A stretch of 64,000 nucleotides of DNA from Bacteroidales bacterium (GTDB lineage: Bacteria > Bacteroidota > Bacteroidia > Bacteroidales > Marinilabiliaceae). The notes below the pieces were generated by a model that made no database searches, was not told where the DNA came from, and saw only the letters and a list, made by a program, of their open reading frames with translations. Below, piece after piece: positions 8,981 to 17,235 of this stretch (within the stretch, counting starts at the first letter, position 1; the number at the start of each line of letters is the position of its first letter). A program made the position numbers and the translations under genes. The stretch spans positions 1 to 64,000 of the forward strand of contig CAAFWU010000067.1 in the NCBI GenBank assembly GCA_900766825.1, in the 5' to 3' direction.

Positions 8981-9667
8981 ATGCTAAAGACAAGACATAT
9001 GGTGGCAGCCATGGTGGGCGCATTGTGCAGCCTGACCAGCAGCACCCTCTGGGCTCAAAGCACCAGCCAAAAAAGAACGCAACATAAGAGCCTAACGGCC
9101 ACCGAGGCACAGCAACAAATTGTTGCCGCAACGCAGAAAATAAGCAGCATAGAGTGTGACTTTGTGCAAACCAAACACGTGAGTTTGCTGGGCGACCAGA
9201 TGGTGTCGGAGGGCAAACTATGGTACAGTATGGCAGACAACCTAAGGTGGCAATACACCAAACCCTACGCCTACACATTTGTTATAAGCAAGGGCAAAGT
9301 GCTGATAGACCAAGGGACGCGCAAAGACGTGATGAGCGTGAGCGAAAACAAACTGTTCCGAGAGATATCCCGCATAATGGTGAGCAGCGTAACGGGCGAA
9401 TGCCTGAGCAACAGTGCGGACTTTGACGTAAGCCTGCACGAGGTGTCGAGTGCCTCCATGGGCCTGCATTGGGCAGCCACGCTAACCCCCAAACGCAAAG
9501 AGATGAAGCAAGCCTTTGAGACCATAACGCTCCACTTCGATGCCCAAAGCCTCACAGTGAGCATGATAGAGATGACCGAACGCCGAGGCGACAAAACAGA
9601 GATTGAGCTAAAAAACATCAGGACCAACGGGACGATAGACAGCAGCGTGTTCAACGTTGGCAAATAG
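8981..9667 (+). CDS. LolA-like periplasmic lipid/lipoprotein carrier
   Basis: 228 residues with a signal peptide ending near residue 25 (STLWAQ). The mature part is a LolA-type half-barrel candidate: IECDFVQTKHVSLLGD and SEGKLWYSMADNLRWQYTK are characteristic LolA-family stretches. LolA homologues encoded beside MMPL exporters in aryl-polyene clusters are thought to carry the lipidated pigment across the periplasm to the outer membrane rather than lipoproteins. It is 5 bp from the next gene, so probably co-translated with the export module. Confidence 0.85.
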   Translation: MLKTRHMVAAMVGALCSLTSSTLWAQSTSQKRTQHKSLTATEAQQQIVAATQKISSIECDFVQTKHVSLLGDQMVSEGKLWYSMADNLRWQYTKPYAYTFVISKGKVLIDQGTRKDVMSVSENKLFREISRIMVSSVTGECLSNSADFDVSLHEVSSASMGLHWAATLTPKRKEMKQAFETITLHFDAQSLTVSMIEMTERRGDKTEIELKNIRTNGTIDSSVFNVGK

Positions 9668-9672
9668 GGTCG

Positions 9673-10179
9673 ATGCGAAACAGATACATAAGACATACGG
9701 TATGCCTGGCAACCCTTATTGGTTGTGCAGCCACAGCCAGCCTTGCCCAAAAGAGTGAGAGCCTCCCTGTGGCAGAAGAGAGTGTGCAAGAGAGGGTAGA
9801 ACAAAATGTGCCACAAAGCGTGGCACAAAATAGTGGCACCATGCGCAGGCGCTACAGTTTCCTGATAGAGACCAGCCGCGCCTATGCCAGCGGAGTGTGC
9901 CTCATGCACCAGCAGGATCAGCAGATAAGTGCCGCTCTATTCAACGAGTTCGGCCTCAACATAATGACCTTTGCCTACAATGCAGCCACACGGCAAACCG
10001 AGCTGACCACAGTGGACTACCCCCTCTGGCGCCGCCGCAGCAGCCGTCGCCAACTGAGAAAAGACTTGAGCAACCTAATGCAAAAACTAACCAGCCAAAC
10101 CTCCGACGCTACAGTCGAAGTAACCTACGTGAGTTCGCAGAGCCAAACAACATACAGATTGACCCCCCTGAAACAATGA
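9673..10179 (+). CDS. Small secreted protein of unknown function in the polyene-like operon
   Basis: 168 residues. A signal peptide ends near residue 26 (ATASLAQ). The mature protein has an Arg/Ser-rich patch (WRRRSSRRQLRKD near residue 120) and ends in a beta-prone stretch. No Cys follows the signal peptidase site, so it is probably soluble in the periplasm. I do not recognise the family; position between LolA-like and MMPL genes recalls the DUF3261-type proteins of aryl-polyene clusters, but that match is not demonstrated. Its stop overlaps the MMPL start by 4 nt (ATGA), which implies translational coupling with the exporter. Confidence 0.75.
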   Translation: MRNRYIRHTVCLATLIGCAATASLAQKSESLPVAEESVQERVEQNVPQSVAQNSGTMRRRYSFLIETSRAYASGVCLMHQQDQQISAALFNEFGLNIMTFAYNAATRQTELTTVDYPLWRRRSSRRQLRKDLSNLMQKLTSQTSDATVEVTYVSSQSQTTYRLTPLKQ

Positions 10180-13100
10180 GCAACGAAAGCAAGAGTCCCC
10201 AGAACAATAGTTTTCTGCACTGGGCCTACGACCACCTGAGCCACAGGTCCATGGTGCGAGGCGGCATAATGGCAGTGCTAACCATGGGTCTGATTGCGTT
10301 GGTGGCCAACATAAACTTCAACGAAGACATAGCCGACTTTCTGCCCATAGAGGGTCAGCACAAGCAAGCCATGACCACCTACCAGCAGATTTCGGGGGCA
10401 AGCAATGTGGTGGCCATAATAAAACAAAAAGAGTCCCCTACCCCACCCCAAGATACTGAGAACCAAGCTGATGAGACCGACCTATATGCCCAAATGTGTC
10501 AAGCTGCCGACGACATGGTGAATGCCGTGAGCGAGAGCGACACCACGCACATGGTGGGTCAAATCTTGTGGCAAGTGGATGCCGAAGCCATCGATGCCGT
10601 GTCCGACTTCTGCTACGCCAACGCCCCCTACTTCCTCAGCCAAAGTGAGCTGAACCGCATAGACAGCCTGCTGAGCCAACCAGGCTACGCAGCCCAGCAG
10701 ATGAACCACAACCGCCAAATGCTCATGCTACCCACCGCAGGCTATGCCGCCCAAAGCATACAGTGCGACCCCCTCGACCTCTTTGGTCCCACGCTTAGCC
10801 AGATGCGCAGTGCCACAAGCGACATGAAGTGCGAGACCTTCGATGGTCACATCTTCTCGCCCGACATGACCCGATGCATTGTGGTCTTCACCTCCAACTA
10901 CGGAGCCAGCGAGACCGCCAACAACGCCACGCTGAGCCAACTGCTGAACGAGTGTGCCATGAGCACCATGGCACAAAACCCCAGCACAGAAATTACTTTG
11001 GTGGGCGGTCCCGTGATTGCCGTGGGCAACGCCGAGCGCATTAAAAAGGACAGCGTTTTGTCCATAGTCATATCGTTAGTGCTCATTGCCGTGCTGCTTT
11101 GGGGCACATTGGCCAACTGGCGCAACCTTATGCTCATTGTGCTCTCAATAGGCTGGGGATGGCTCTTTGCCATGGGAGGCCTAACGGTGTGCCACAGCAA
11201 CGTATCCATGATTGTGGTGGGCATATCGTCGCTCATACTGGGCATTGCCGTCAACTACCCTCTGCACTACATTGCACACCTGGAGCACACACCCGACCGA
11301 CGCCGCGCCTTGGGCGAAATTGCCACACCACTTATTGTGGGCAACATAACTACGGTGGGTGCCTTTCTGACTCTGGTGCCACTCAACTCGGTTGCACTAA
11401 GAGATTTGGGCATCTTTGCAGCCCTGCTTTTGGTGGGCACCATTCTGTTTGTGCTCTTTATGTTGCCACACATGGTGGCCGTAAGAGCAAAAGCGGCGAG
11501 TGGAACTGCAGCTAATGTAGAAACAGAGGGCAACTCCCCAAGCAGCAGCCAACGGCCCAACGTGGTGGAGCGCATGGTGGACCAGTTGGCACATTGGCAG
11601 CCCGATGCCAACCGAGGTGTGGTAATTGGCGTGCTCATACTCACCCCCATACTGGCATGGCTCAGTTTGCGGACGGGTTTCGACACCCAGATGAGCAACA
11701 TAAACTACATGACCAACGAGCAGCGCACCGAGTTGGACTACTTTGAGCAGACCATGACAGCCACAGGCTCCGAGAGCCGACTCTACGTGATGAGCACAGG
11801 CGACACCATGGACGAAGCGCTGGACGAAGCACAGAGCATGAGTGAGGCCCTCAAGAGATTGAACGTGAAGAGCGAGGTGAGCAGCTGCGCCCCCTACATA
11901 TGCTCGCAAGCCGAGCAGCAACGCCGACTAATGAGGTGGAGAGAGATATGCAACAAACATAGCGATGTTTTAAACAACCAACTGAAGCGCGATGCCGAAG
12001 CTTTCGGTTTTAGAGCCACAGCATTCGCAGCCTTCAGCCAGTTGGTGAACGACACCACACTCACCCCACAACCCATTGAGTACTTTGCTCCACTAACCGA
12101 GACACTCTACCGCAGCAACCTGAGTTTGGGCAAATTGGCGGAAGATGAAACCAACAGCCGACCAGCTGTGATGAGCATTGTGACCTTGCCCCACGACCAG
12201 ATTGGCACCGCGCAGCAGATATTGACAGCAGAGTCCGAGCGTGTGGGAGCCCAAAACACCATGGTCTTTGGTCTCGACGAACTTAATGGCACCATAGCCA
12301 GCCATCTGTCGGAGGACTTCAACTACATTGGTTGGGCATGCTCGGCCATTGTCTTCTGCTTCCTGTGGCTCTCTATGGGCAGCGTGGAGTTAGCAGCCCT
12401 CTCGTTTGTTCCCATGGCCGTAAGCTGGCTTTGGATAATGGGCATCATGGGTCTTGCGGGCATAGACTTCAACATTGTGAACATCATACTGGCCACGTTC
12501 ATATTTGGTCAGGGCGACGACTACACCATCTTCATGACCGAGGGGGCAATATATGAGTATGCCTACCGACGCCGGATGCTGGCCTCCTACAAACACTCTA
12601 TCATACTCTCGGCCCTGATAATGTTCATTGGCATAGGGTCGTTGGTTGTGGCCGAGCACCCCGCCATGCGGTCGTTGGGTCAGGTGACGGTGGCTGGCAT
12701 GGCATCGGTGGTGCTTATGGCCTACATTTTCCCACCTCTGATATTCCGAATGATAGTTATGAAGAATGGGGAATATAGGCTACGCCCTATTACTGTGGGG
12801 TCGATGAGCAGAGGACTGTGGGTAAGGATACTTTGGGGCATGGGACAAGTGGTGGCTACGATGGCACCCAACCGCAGGGGTTGGTTTGGCAAAGTTGCCA
12901 CAAGGCTTACACCTGGGGTTCGGGTTGCAAAACTTGGAGCCGAAGGGGAGAGGGAGAATGGGCAGGTGCTTGCGATTCATGGCGTTCAGAGTCCTTTGGC
13001 TGCTTTGGTGGCATGGGGGCTGGGATGTGCAGACTCTGGGCAGGAGATTGCTTTAGTTCTGAGCCCCGATGGCACTTGGAGACCCACGGAGAGAGTGCGA

Positions 13101-13607
13101 CGCCTTTGGAACATTAGGGACGAGGGCGAGCAGTGTCAGCAGGAGAAGCAGAGTGTACGGCACTTGACATTGGGCTTTGCCAATTGGATAAGCAAGTCTG
13201 GCGAGCTGAGCGTGTTCGATGGAGACATTGAGGTTCATGAGGGGCAAGAGATGGGGGCACCGCAGTTGACCACGGTGCTGCCAGTGGTTAGGGACCGATA
13301 TCGCTACAAGGGAACCGATGTATTCCGCCAAGTGAAGAGGAACCTACGTGACATGGCTGCTGGATGGGCTGCTGGATGGGCTGCTGGATGGACGGATGCT
13401 GAGGCTGTGCTGGAGCCAGATGGCGCAATGACGTTGCGTGGCACAGATGATAAGAAGGACCGTGACATGGGTCATGGCGAGGGAGCTTTGGTTATGGCTC
13501 TCACTCACCCAAATGTCAACTTTAAGGTAGAGACTCAGAGTGCAGACCTTGCCAATATGTTGCAAGCATGTGCAGATGGGTTGGTGAACAATATTGAGGT
13601 GTGCTAA
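10176..13607 (+). CDS. MMPL/RND-family exporter with an atypical C-terminal domain
   Basis: 1143 residues from the ATG at 10176, which overlaps the upstream stop (ATGA). The first ~865 residues are a typical MMPL exporter: a TM near residue 30, a periplasmic loop, a TM block near 295-450, a second loop, and a TM block near 710-860 with the FIFGQGDDYTIFM stretch. Relatives move polyene lipids or other large lipids from the inner membrane. The remaining ~275 residues are cytoplasmic; in several Bacteroidota homologues this part is a lysophospholipid-acyltransferase plus methyltransferase, but no HX4D acyltransferase motif or clear SAM motif is visible here. Residues near 1060-1072 contain a triplicated AAGW repeat. 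The last 95 bp gap to ACP2 is the largest inside the operon. Confidence 0.88.
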   Translation: MSNESKSPQNNSFLHWAYDHLSHRSMVRGGIMAVLTMGLIALVANINFNEDIADFLPIEGQHKQAMTTYQQISGASNVVAIIKQKESPTPPQDTENQADETDLYAQMCQAADDMVNAVSESDTTHMVGQILWQVDAEAIDAVSDFCYANAPYFLSQSELNRIDSLLSQPGYAAQQMNHNRQMLMLPTAGYAAQSIQCDPLDLFGPTLSQMRSATSDMKCETFDGHIFSPDMTRCIVVFTSNYGASETANNATLSQLLNECAMSTMAQNPSTEITLVGGPVIAVGNAERIKKDSVLSIVISLVLIAVLLWGTLANWRNLMLIVLSIGWGWLFAMGGLTVCHSNVSMIVVGISSLILGIAVNYPLHYIAHLEHTPDRRRALGEIATPLIVGNITTVGAFLTLVPLNSVALRDLGIFAALLLVGTILFVLFMLPHMVAVRAKAASGTAANVETEGNSPSSSQRPNVVERMVDQLAHWQPDANRGVVIGVLILTPILAWLSLRTGFDTQMSNINYMTNEQRTELDYFEQTMTATGSESRLYVMSTGDTMDEALDEAQSMSEALKRLNVKSEVSSCAPYICSQAEQQRRLMRWREICNKHSDVLNNQLKRDAEAFGFRATAFAAFSQLVNDTTLTPQPIEYFAPLTETLYRSNLSLGKLAEDETNSRPAVMSIVTLPHDQIGTAQQILTAESERVGAQNTMVFGLDELNGTIASHLSEDFNYIGWACSAIVFCFLWLSMGSVELAALSFVPMAVSWLWIMGIMGLAGIDFNIVNIILATFIFGQGDDYTIFMTEGAIYEYAYRRRMLASYKHSIILSALIMFIGIGSLVVAEHPAMRSLGQVTVAGMASVVLMAYIFPPLIFRMIVMKNGEYRLRPITVGSMSRGLWVRILWGMGQVVATMAPNRRGWFGKVATRLTPGVRVAKLGAEGERENGQVLAIHGVQSPLAALVAWGLGCADSGQEIALVLSPDGTWRPTERVRRLWNIRDEGEQCQQEKQSVRHLTLGFANWISKSGELSVFDGDIEVHEGQEMGAPQLTTVLPVVRDRYRYKGTDVFRQVKRNLRDMAAGWAAGWAAGWTDAEAVLEPDGAMTLRGTDDKKDRDMGHGEGALVMALTHPNVNFKVETQSADLANMLQACADGLVNNIEVC
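13356..13391 (+). repeat. Three exact 12-bp tandem repeats inside the MMPL gene
   Basis: GCTGCTGGATGG occurs three times in a row at 13356, 13368 and 13380, in frame, encoding repeated AAGW. Being a multiple of three, copy-number change would alter length without a frameshift. Confidence 0.95.
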
Positions 13608-13702
13608 GAAATTCATTTCGTGCGAATGAAGATATATCTAATATTGGCTTCGCATAACATACCACACAAACGAAAATCATTAAGAAAATAATAAAACACA
13701 AT

Positions 13703-13939
13703 ATGGACATAGAGCAAACCGAGAAAGAGATAAAGGAGATGATAGAGGCCCAGTTGCCCCTTATCGACCCCGATTCGGACTTCCTGTTCAGCGAACTCGA
13801 TTCGCTTGGCATAACCACCATCATTATGATGCTGAGCGACAAGTATGGCATAGAGCTAACCCACAACCACGTGACGCCCAAGAACTTCCGCAACACACGG
13901 AGCTTGGCCGAGATGGTGCAAACACTAAAAGAGGAGTGA
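13703..13939 (+). CDS. Acyl carrier protein 2
   Basis: 78 residues with phosphopantetheine Ser34 in SELDSLGITTI. It overlaps the following ligase by 4 nt (GTGA), so the two are probably made together and this ACP is the likely acceptor for the acid activated by that ligase. Similar small ACPs pair with the AMP-ligase in aryl-polyene clusters. Confidence 0.9.
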   Translation: MDIEQTEKEIKEMIEAQLPLIDPDSDFLFSELDSLGITTIIMMLSDKYGIELTHNHVTPKNFRNTRSLAEMVQTLKEE

Positions 13940-15324
13940 CATTGAAAAGCTTCGAGAGCCTGCTGCGCGAGCAGCCCAGAGAGCAAAAAGCCATTGTTTG
14001 CAATGGCAGCACACTGACCTACGGAGCCCTGCTGAGCCAAGCAGAGGCCGAGGCAGACCGACTGCGCACACTTTACGGAGCCGACCTACAAGGCCGATTG
14101 ATACCCTTCCGTGCCGAGGCCAACGTGGACTTCATGGTTCGCTACTGCGGCATACACATGGCTGGGGGCGTGGCCGTGCCTCTGGACAAAGCCTTGCCCA
14201 ATGAGCTGATGACCCAATATGAGGCTCTGGCAGATGATGTGGCAAGGAAGACAGCCTCAGAGGGCAAGAGAATAGTTCCCGAGGGAACAGCCGATGTGCT
14301 CTACACCACTGGAACCACAGGAAAGCAGAAGGGCGTGATGATAAGCCACCGTGCCATTGTGGCCAACGCCGAGAATCTTATAGCTGCTCAGGGCTTTGCA
14401 TCGGGACTAACCTTTGTTGTCTGCGGTCCGCTCAACCACATAGGCAGCCTCTCGAAGATATACCCCACCCTGATGGTGGGCGGCACGGTGAGCATTGTTG
14501 ACGGACTAAAGGACCTCGACGCATTCTTCCGCGCCGTGGAGGAAGCCGAGGGGCGAGTGGCCACATTTATGGTTCCAGCCTCCATACGGATGCTTATGAC
14601 CTTTGGGGCAGACCGCATGCCCCTCTTGGCCCAGAAGATGGAATTTTTGGAGACGGGAGCTGCTGCCATGGCCCAGAGCGACATGGGGGCCCTATGCAAA
14701 GCATTGCCCCAAACGAGGCTCTACAACACCTACGCCAGCACGGAGACAGGCATTGTCTGCACCCACAACTTCAACGCTGGCCCATGCACGGCAGGATGCT
14801 TGGGACCCACCATGAAACATGCCACACTGCGCATTGTGGGCCCCGATGGGCAAACCATGCAAGCCTCTGAGACCGACGGAAGGGTGACAGTGAGCGGGCC
14901 TATGACCATGACGGGCTATTTGGGCGACCCAGAGCTCACCGCCGAAGTGCTGACAACGGATGGCGTGGTGATGACACGCGACATGGCCCATTGGGATGCC
15001 GAGGGCAGACTGATACTGACTGGTAGGGCCGACGACGTGATAAACATAGGAGGGTTCAAGGTTGCCCCCACTGAGGTAGAGGACGCAGCCCTGTCGGTGG
15101 CTTGGGTCAAAGACTGCGTATGCGTGGCAGCCAAACACATGGTGCTGGGCACGGCACTGAAACTGATTGTGCAGTGCGACCCTGCCGACTACAAACCGAG
15201 GCTGTTGGCACAGCAACTCAGTCAGATGCTGGAGCCCCACAAGGTGCCCATGCTCTACGAACGCACCGAACGTGTGGAGCGCACATTCAATGGCAAGATA
15301 AACCGCAAGGCGTACAAAGAGTAA
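13936..15324 (+). CDS. Adenylate-forming acyl/aryl-ACP ligase
   Basis: 462 residues of the ANL superfamily, which activates a carboxylic acid with ATP and transfers it to a thiol. Core motifs are present: YTTGTTGKQKGVM (A3) near residue 123, YNTYASTETG (A5) near 267, TGRADDVINIGGFKVAP (A8) near 365 and a C-terminal lysine in NGKINRKAYK (A10). The start is a GTG that overlaps the ACP2 stop. A TTG 6 bp later is the alternative. In this operon it most likely loads the starter acid (an aryl acid in the aryl-polyene model) onto ACP2; the substrate is not readable from sequence. Last gene before a strong terminator. Confidence 0.9.
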   Translation: MTLKSFESLLREQPREQKAIVCNGSTLTYGALLSQAEAEADRLRTLYGADLQGRLIPFRAEANVDFMVRYCGIHMAGGVAVPLDKALPNELMTQYEALADDVARKTASEGKRIVPEGTADVLYTTGTTGKQKGVMISHRAIVANAENLIAAQGFASGLTFVVCGPLNHIGSLSKIYPTLMVGGTVSIVDGLKDLDAFFRAVEEAEGRVATFMVPASIRMLMTFGADRMPLLAQKMEFLETGAAAMAQSDMGALCKALPQTRLYNTYASTETGIVCTHNFNAGPCTAGCLGPTMKHATLRIVGPDGQTMQASETDGRVTVSGPMTMTGYLGDPELTAEVLTTDGVVMTRDMAHWDAEGRLILTGRADDVINIGGFKVAPTEVEDAALSVAWVKDCVCVAAKHMVLGTALKLIVQCDPADYKPRLLAQQLSQMLEPHKVPMLYERTERVERTFNGKINRKAYKE

Positions 15325-15352
15325 AGAACTTAGTAGGCATAACAGAACACAT

Positions 15353-15392
15353 AAACGGGAGCTCAAGGCAAAATACTTGGGCTCCCGTTTTT
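15353..15392 (+). terminator. Terminator of the polyene-like operon
   Basis: A 15-bp stem (15353-15367 with 15376-15390, one wobble) is followed by TTTTT, 29 bp after the ligase stop. It marks the end of the operon. Confidence 0.93.
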
Positions 15393-15507
15393 GTGTTGCG
15401 AAACCGTTGGAATAGAGTGCTCTCTGCCTAAAACAGGGCACGAGAGGAAGCAAAGAGAGTTTATGATAAAAAATAAACTCTTAGGATATTTTTGTTCAAT
15501 TAAACTA

Positions 15508-15515
15508 TATATTTG
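15508..15515 (+). promoter_or_regulatory. Candidate -7 promoter box of the alkyltransferase gene
   Basis: TATATTTG is a perfect TAnnTTTG box in AT-rich sequence, giving a leader of about 110 nt. The nearest TTTG (15491-15494) is only 13 bp upstream, so a -33 element is uncertain. Confidence 0.5.
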
Positions 15516-15527
15516 CACCTTAGAGGC

Positions 15528-15558
15528 GAACAGTGGTCAAAAGTGACAAGTACTGTTC
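15528..15558 (+). promoter_or_regulatory. Nested hairpin in the alkyltransferase leader
   Basis: GAACAGT (15528-15534) pairs with ACTGTTC (15552-15558), and inside it GTCA (15536-15539) pairs with TGAC (15544-15547). It begins about 8 nt after the predicted transcription start. There is no T-tract, so it is not a terminator; a stability or operator role is possible. Confidence 0.4.
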
Positions 15559-15633
15559 TGTATCTCACATACCACAATAAATCGAATAACATTTATCACC
15601 AGCCAAGAGGCTTAAAAGTAAGCTAACGAGACT

Positions 15634-16803
15634 ATGTCAGAACAAGAGAAAGAAAACTACACTTCAGAAAGCGACTCAACCCCACCCCCAAAAACCAACA
15701 AGGTGTTGGGGACAGAGGAGCCAAACAAAAGCACAGAGGTTGGGAAAGCCAGCGGCAGCAAAAGAGCCAAGGCATCCCAAAGAACCAAAAGAGCAAAAGA
15801 TGGGCAAAGCACCAAAAGACCCAAAGTGAGCAAAGAGCAACGTAGAGCAACGCGTCAGTCTTTGCCCAGCGGCTATGTATGGCTGCCCACCGACGAGGAT
15901 GGCAAACCCCTGATAAAAAGTGCCAAACCAACCACCAAATCAAATAACAGAACAGCAACCAAAAGGGGCAGCAAAAAAGATGAAGCCCCAAACGTAGCAG
16001 ATGTAGAAACAGAAGCCCCCAATGGCCAACACACCGAAAGGCGCAAACGCATAAGCCAAAGGGAGTTGGATACATTTGCCGAGGACATAAGAAACAAAAA
16101 AATAGTACAGTATAAAGAGGATATGGTAAGTCAGATGACGCCTGTCAAGATTGAGACAGGCACACCAACAGCGGACGATGGAGAGGTTGACACAGAGTTG
16201 ATAAAACGCATACGTCAGCACAAATACGACCACACCCTTTTTGTTGGGAATTACAACAGCCCCTACGGCAGAATGATTGTGGGCATATGGCACTCGCAAT
16301 TGGTCATAACCCACTTTGTGAACGAGGAGGAGATAGAGCTGCGCAAATGGGTGAACCACATTGCCATAGACGCCATAGGCAAACACTCGTGGGCCACAGA
16401 GTGGATAGATGGCGAACTGCACCAGATGCTCCCAGAGAACGCAGAGTTGCAGAAGAGCCTCTTTGCACAAGCAGTGACCGAGTTGGACGAATACTTTGCA
16501 GGCAAACGCCAAGAGTTTGCAGTGCCTACACTTATGATTGGCACATCACTTGAGAAAGATGTGTGGGAGAACATAGGTCAAGTGCCCTATGGCACCACGG
16601 TGAGCTATGCCGACATAAACAGCAAGCTGAAGACCAAACGCTATGTTCGCAGCGTGGCCCGCATATGTTCGCTCAACCCCCTGCAGATTGTAATACCCTG
16701 CCACCGAGTGATATCGTCGGACGGACGCCTATCGGGCTACGCAGGTGGTTTAGAACTGAAACAGAAGATATTAGCCTTGGAACAGAGCATACTAAACGTG
16801 TAG
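15634..16803 (+). CDS. Methylated-DNA-protein cysteine methyltransferase with a long basic N-terminal tail
   Basis: 389 residues. The C-terminal ~190 residues are an Ogt/MGMT protein: an RNase-H-like subdomain from about residue 198 (YNSPYGRMIVGIW) and the catalytic domain with IPCHRVISSDG, where Cys356 accepts the alkyl group from O6-alkylguanine. The first ~150 residues are low-complexity and rich in Lys, Arg, Ser and Thr, with repeated TKRAK/TKRPK-like motifs, resembling histone-H1-like tails. Ordinary Ogt proteins are 160-180 residues, so the tail doubles the length. It stands alone between two terminated units. DNA repair is secure; the tail's role (non-specific DNA binding) is inferred. 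Confidence 0.88.
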   Translation: MSEQEKENYTSESDSTPPPKTNKVLGTEEPNKSTEVGKASGSKRAKASQRTKRAKDGQSTKRPKVSKEQRRATRQSLPSGYVWLPTDEDGKPLIKSAKPTTKSNNRTATKRGSKKDEAPNVADVETEAPNGQHTERRKRISQRELDTFAEDIRNKKIVQYKEDMVSQMTPVKIETGTPTADDGEVDTELIKRIRQHKYDHTLFVGNYNSPYGRMIVGIWHSQLVITHFVNEEEIELRKWVNHIAIDAIGKHSWATEWIDGELHQMLPENAELQKSLFAQAVTELDEYFAGKRQEFAVPTLMIGTSLEKDVWENIGQVPYGTTVSYADINSKLKTKRYVRSVARICSLNPLQIVIPCHRVISSDGRLSGYAGGLELKQKILALEQSILNV

Positions 16804-16886
16804 GCAACCCACATAGGCACACACCCAACATAGATTGCAAAGAGAGACACAAGGGCAAAAAAGATTAAGAAAAAAGCACCAAAGTG

Positions 16887-16916
16887 TTTGGAAAAGAAAA
16901 AATCTTTCTATCTTTG
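16887..16916 (+). promoter_or_regulatory. Promoter of tRNA-Leu
   Basis: TTTG (16887-16890), 18 bp, then TATCTTTG (16909-16916): a full match to the Bacteroidota -33/-7 promoter pair, with the tRNA starting 10 bp later. Confidence 0.8.
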
Positions 16917-16926
16917 CAGTCGCAAA

Positions 16927-17010
16927 GCCCTGATGGCGGAATTGGTAGACGCGTTGGTCTCAAACACCAATGGAGTAAAATCCGTACCGGTTCGATCCCG
17001 GTTTGGGGCA
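16927..17010 (+). tRNA. tRNA-Leu (anticodon CAA)
   Basis: Cloverleaf of 84 nt. The acceptor GCCCTGA pairs with TTGGGGC (with wobbles), the anticodon stem is TTGGT/ACCAA with loop CTCAAAC (CAA at 16961-16963), there is a long variable arm typical of Leu, and the T arm is ACCGG/CCGGT. The 3' CCA is not encoded. Confidence 0.95.
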
Positions 17011-17017
17011 CGCACAG

Positions 17018-17055
17018 AACTCTTCGTAAGCTGATGCTTACGGAGAGTTTTTTGT
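17018..17055 (+). terminator. Terminator after tRNA-Leu
   Basis: A 14-bp stem (17018-17031 with 17036-17049, one wobble) with loop TGAT, then a T-rich run. Confidence 0.92.
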
Positions 17056-17164
17056 TTTTGGGTAAAAGGGTGAGAAAAGAGTTATTATTGGAAAATGCAT
17101 TGTAAAAAAAAATCGTTCTCCCCTACCCCATTACTATTTCCCCCCACAAAAAGATAAAATGAGA

Positions 17165-17205
17165 AAAGCTCTTTGCCAAAGCAAACCACTTTGGCAAAGA
17201 GCTTT
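17165..17205 (-). terminator. Hairpin terminator after the first PL11 gene
   Basis: A 16-bp perfect stem (17165-17180 with 17190-17205) lies 31 bp past the minus-strand stop at 17236. The minus strand continues with a T-containing tract. Confidence 0.85.
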
Positions 17206-17235
17206 CTTTCGTTATAGAATCTCTAATAATCCGAA

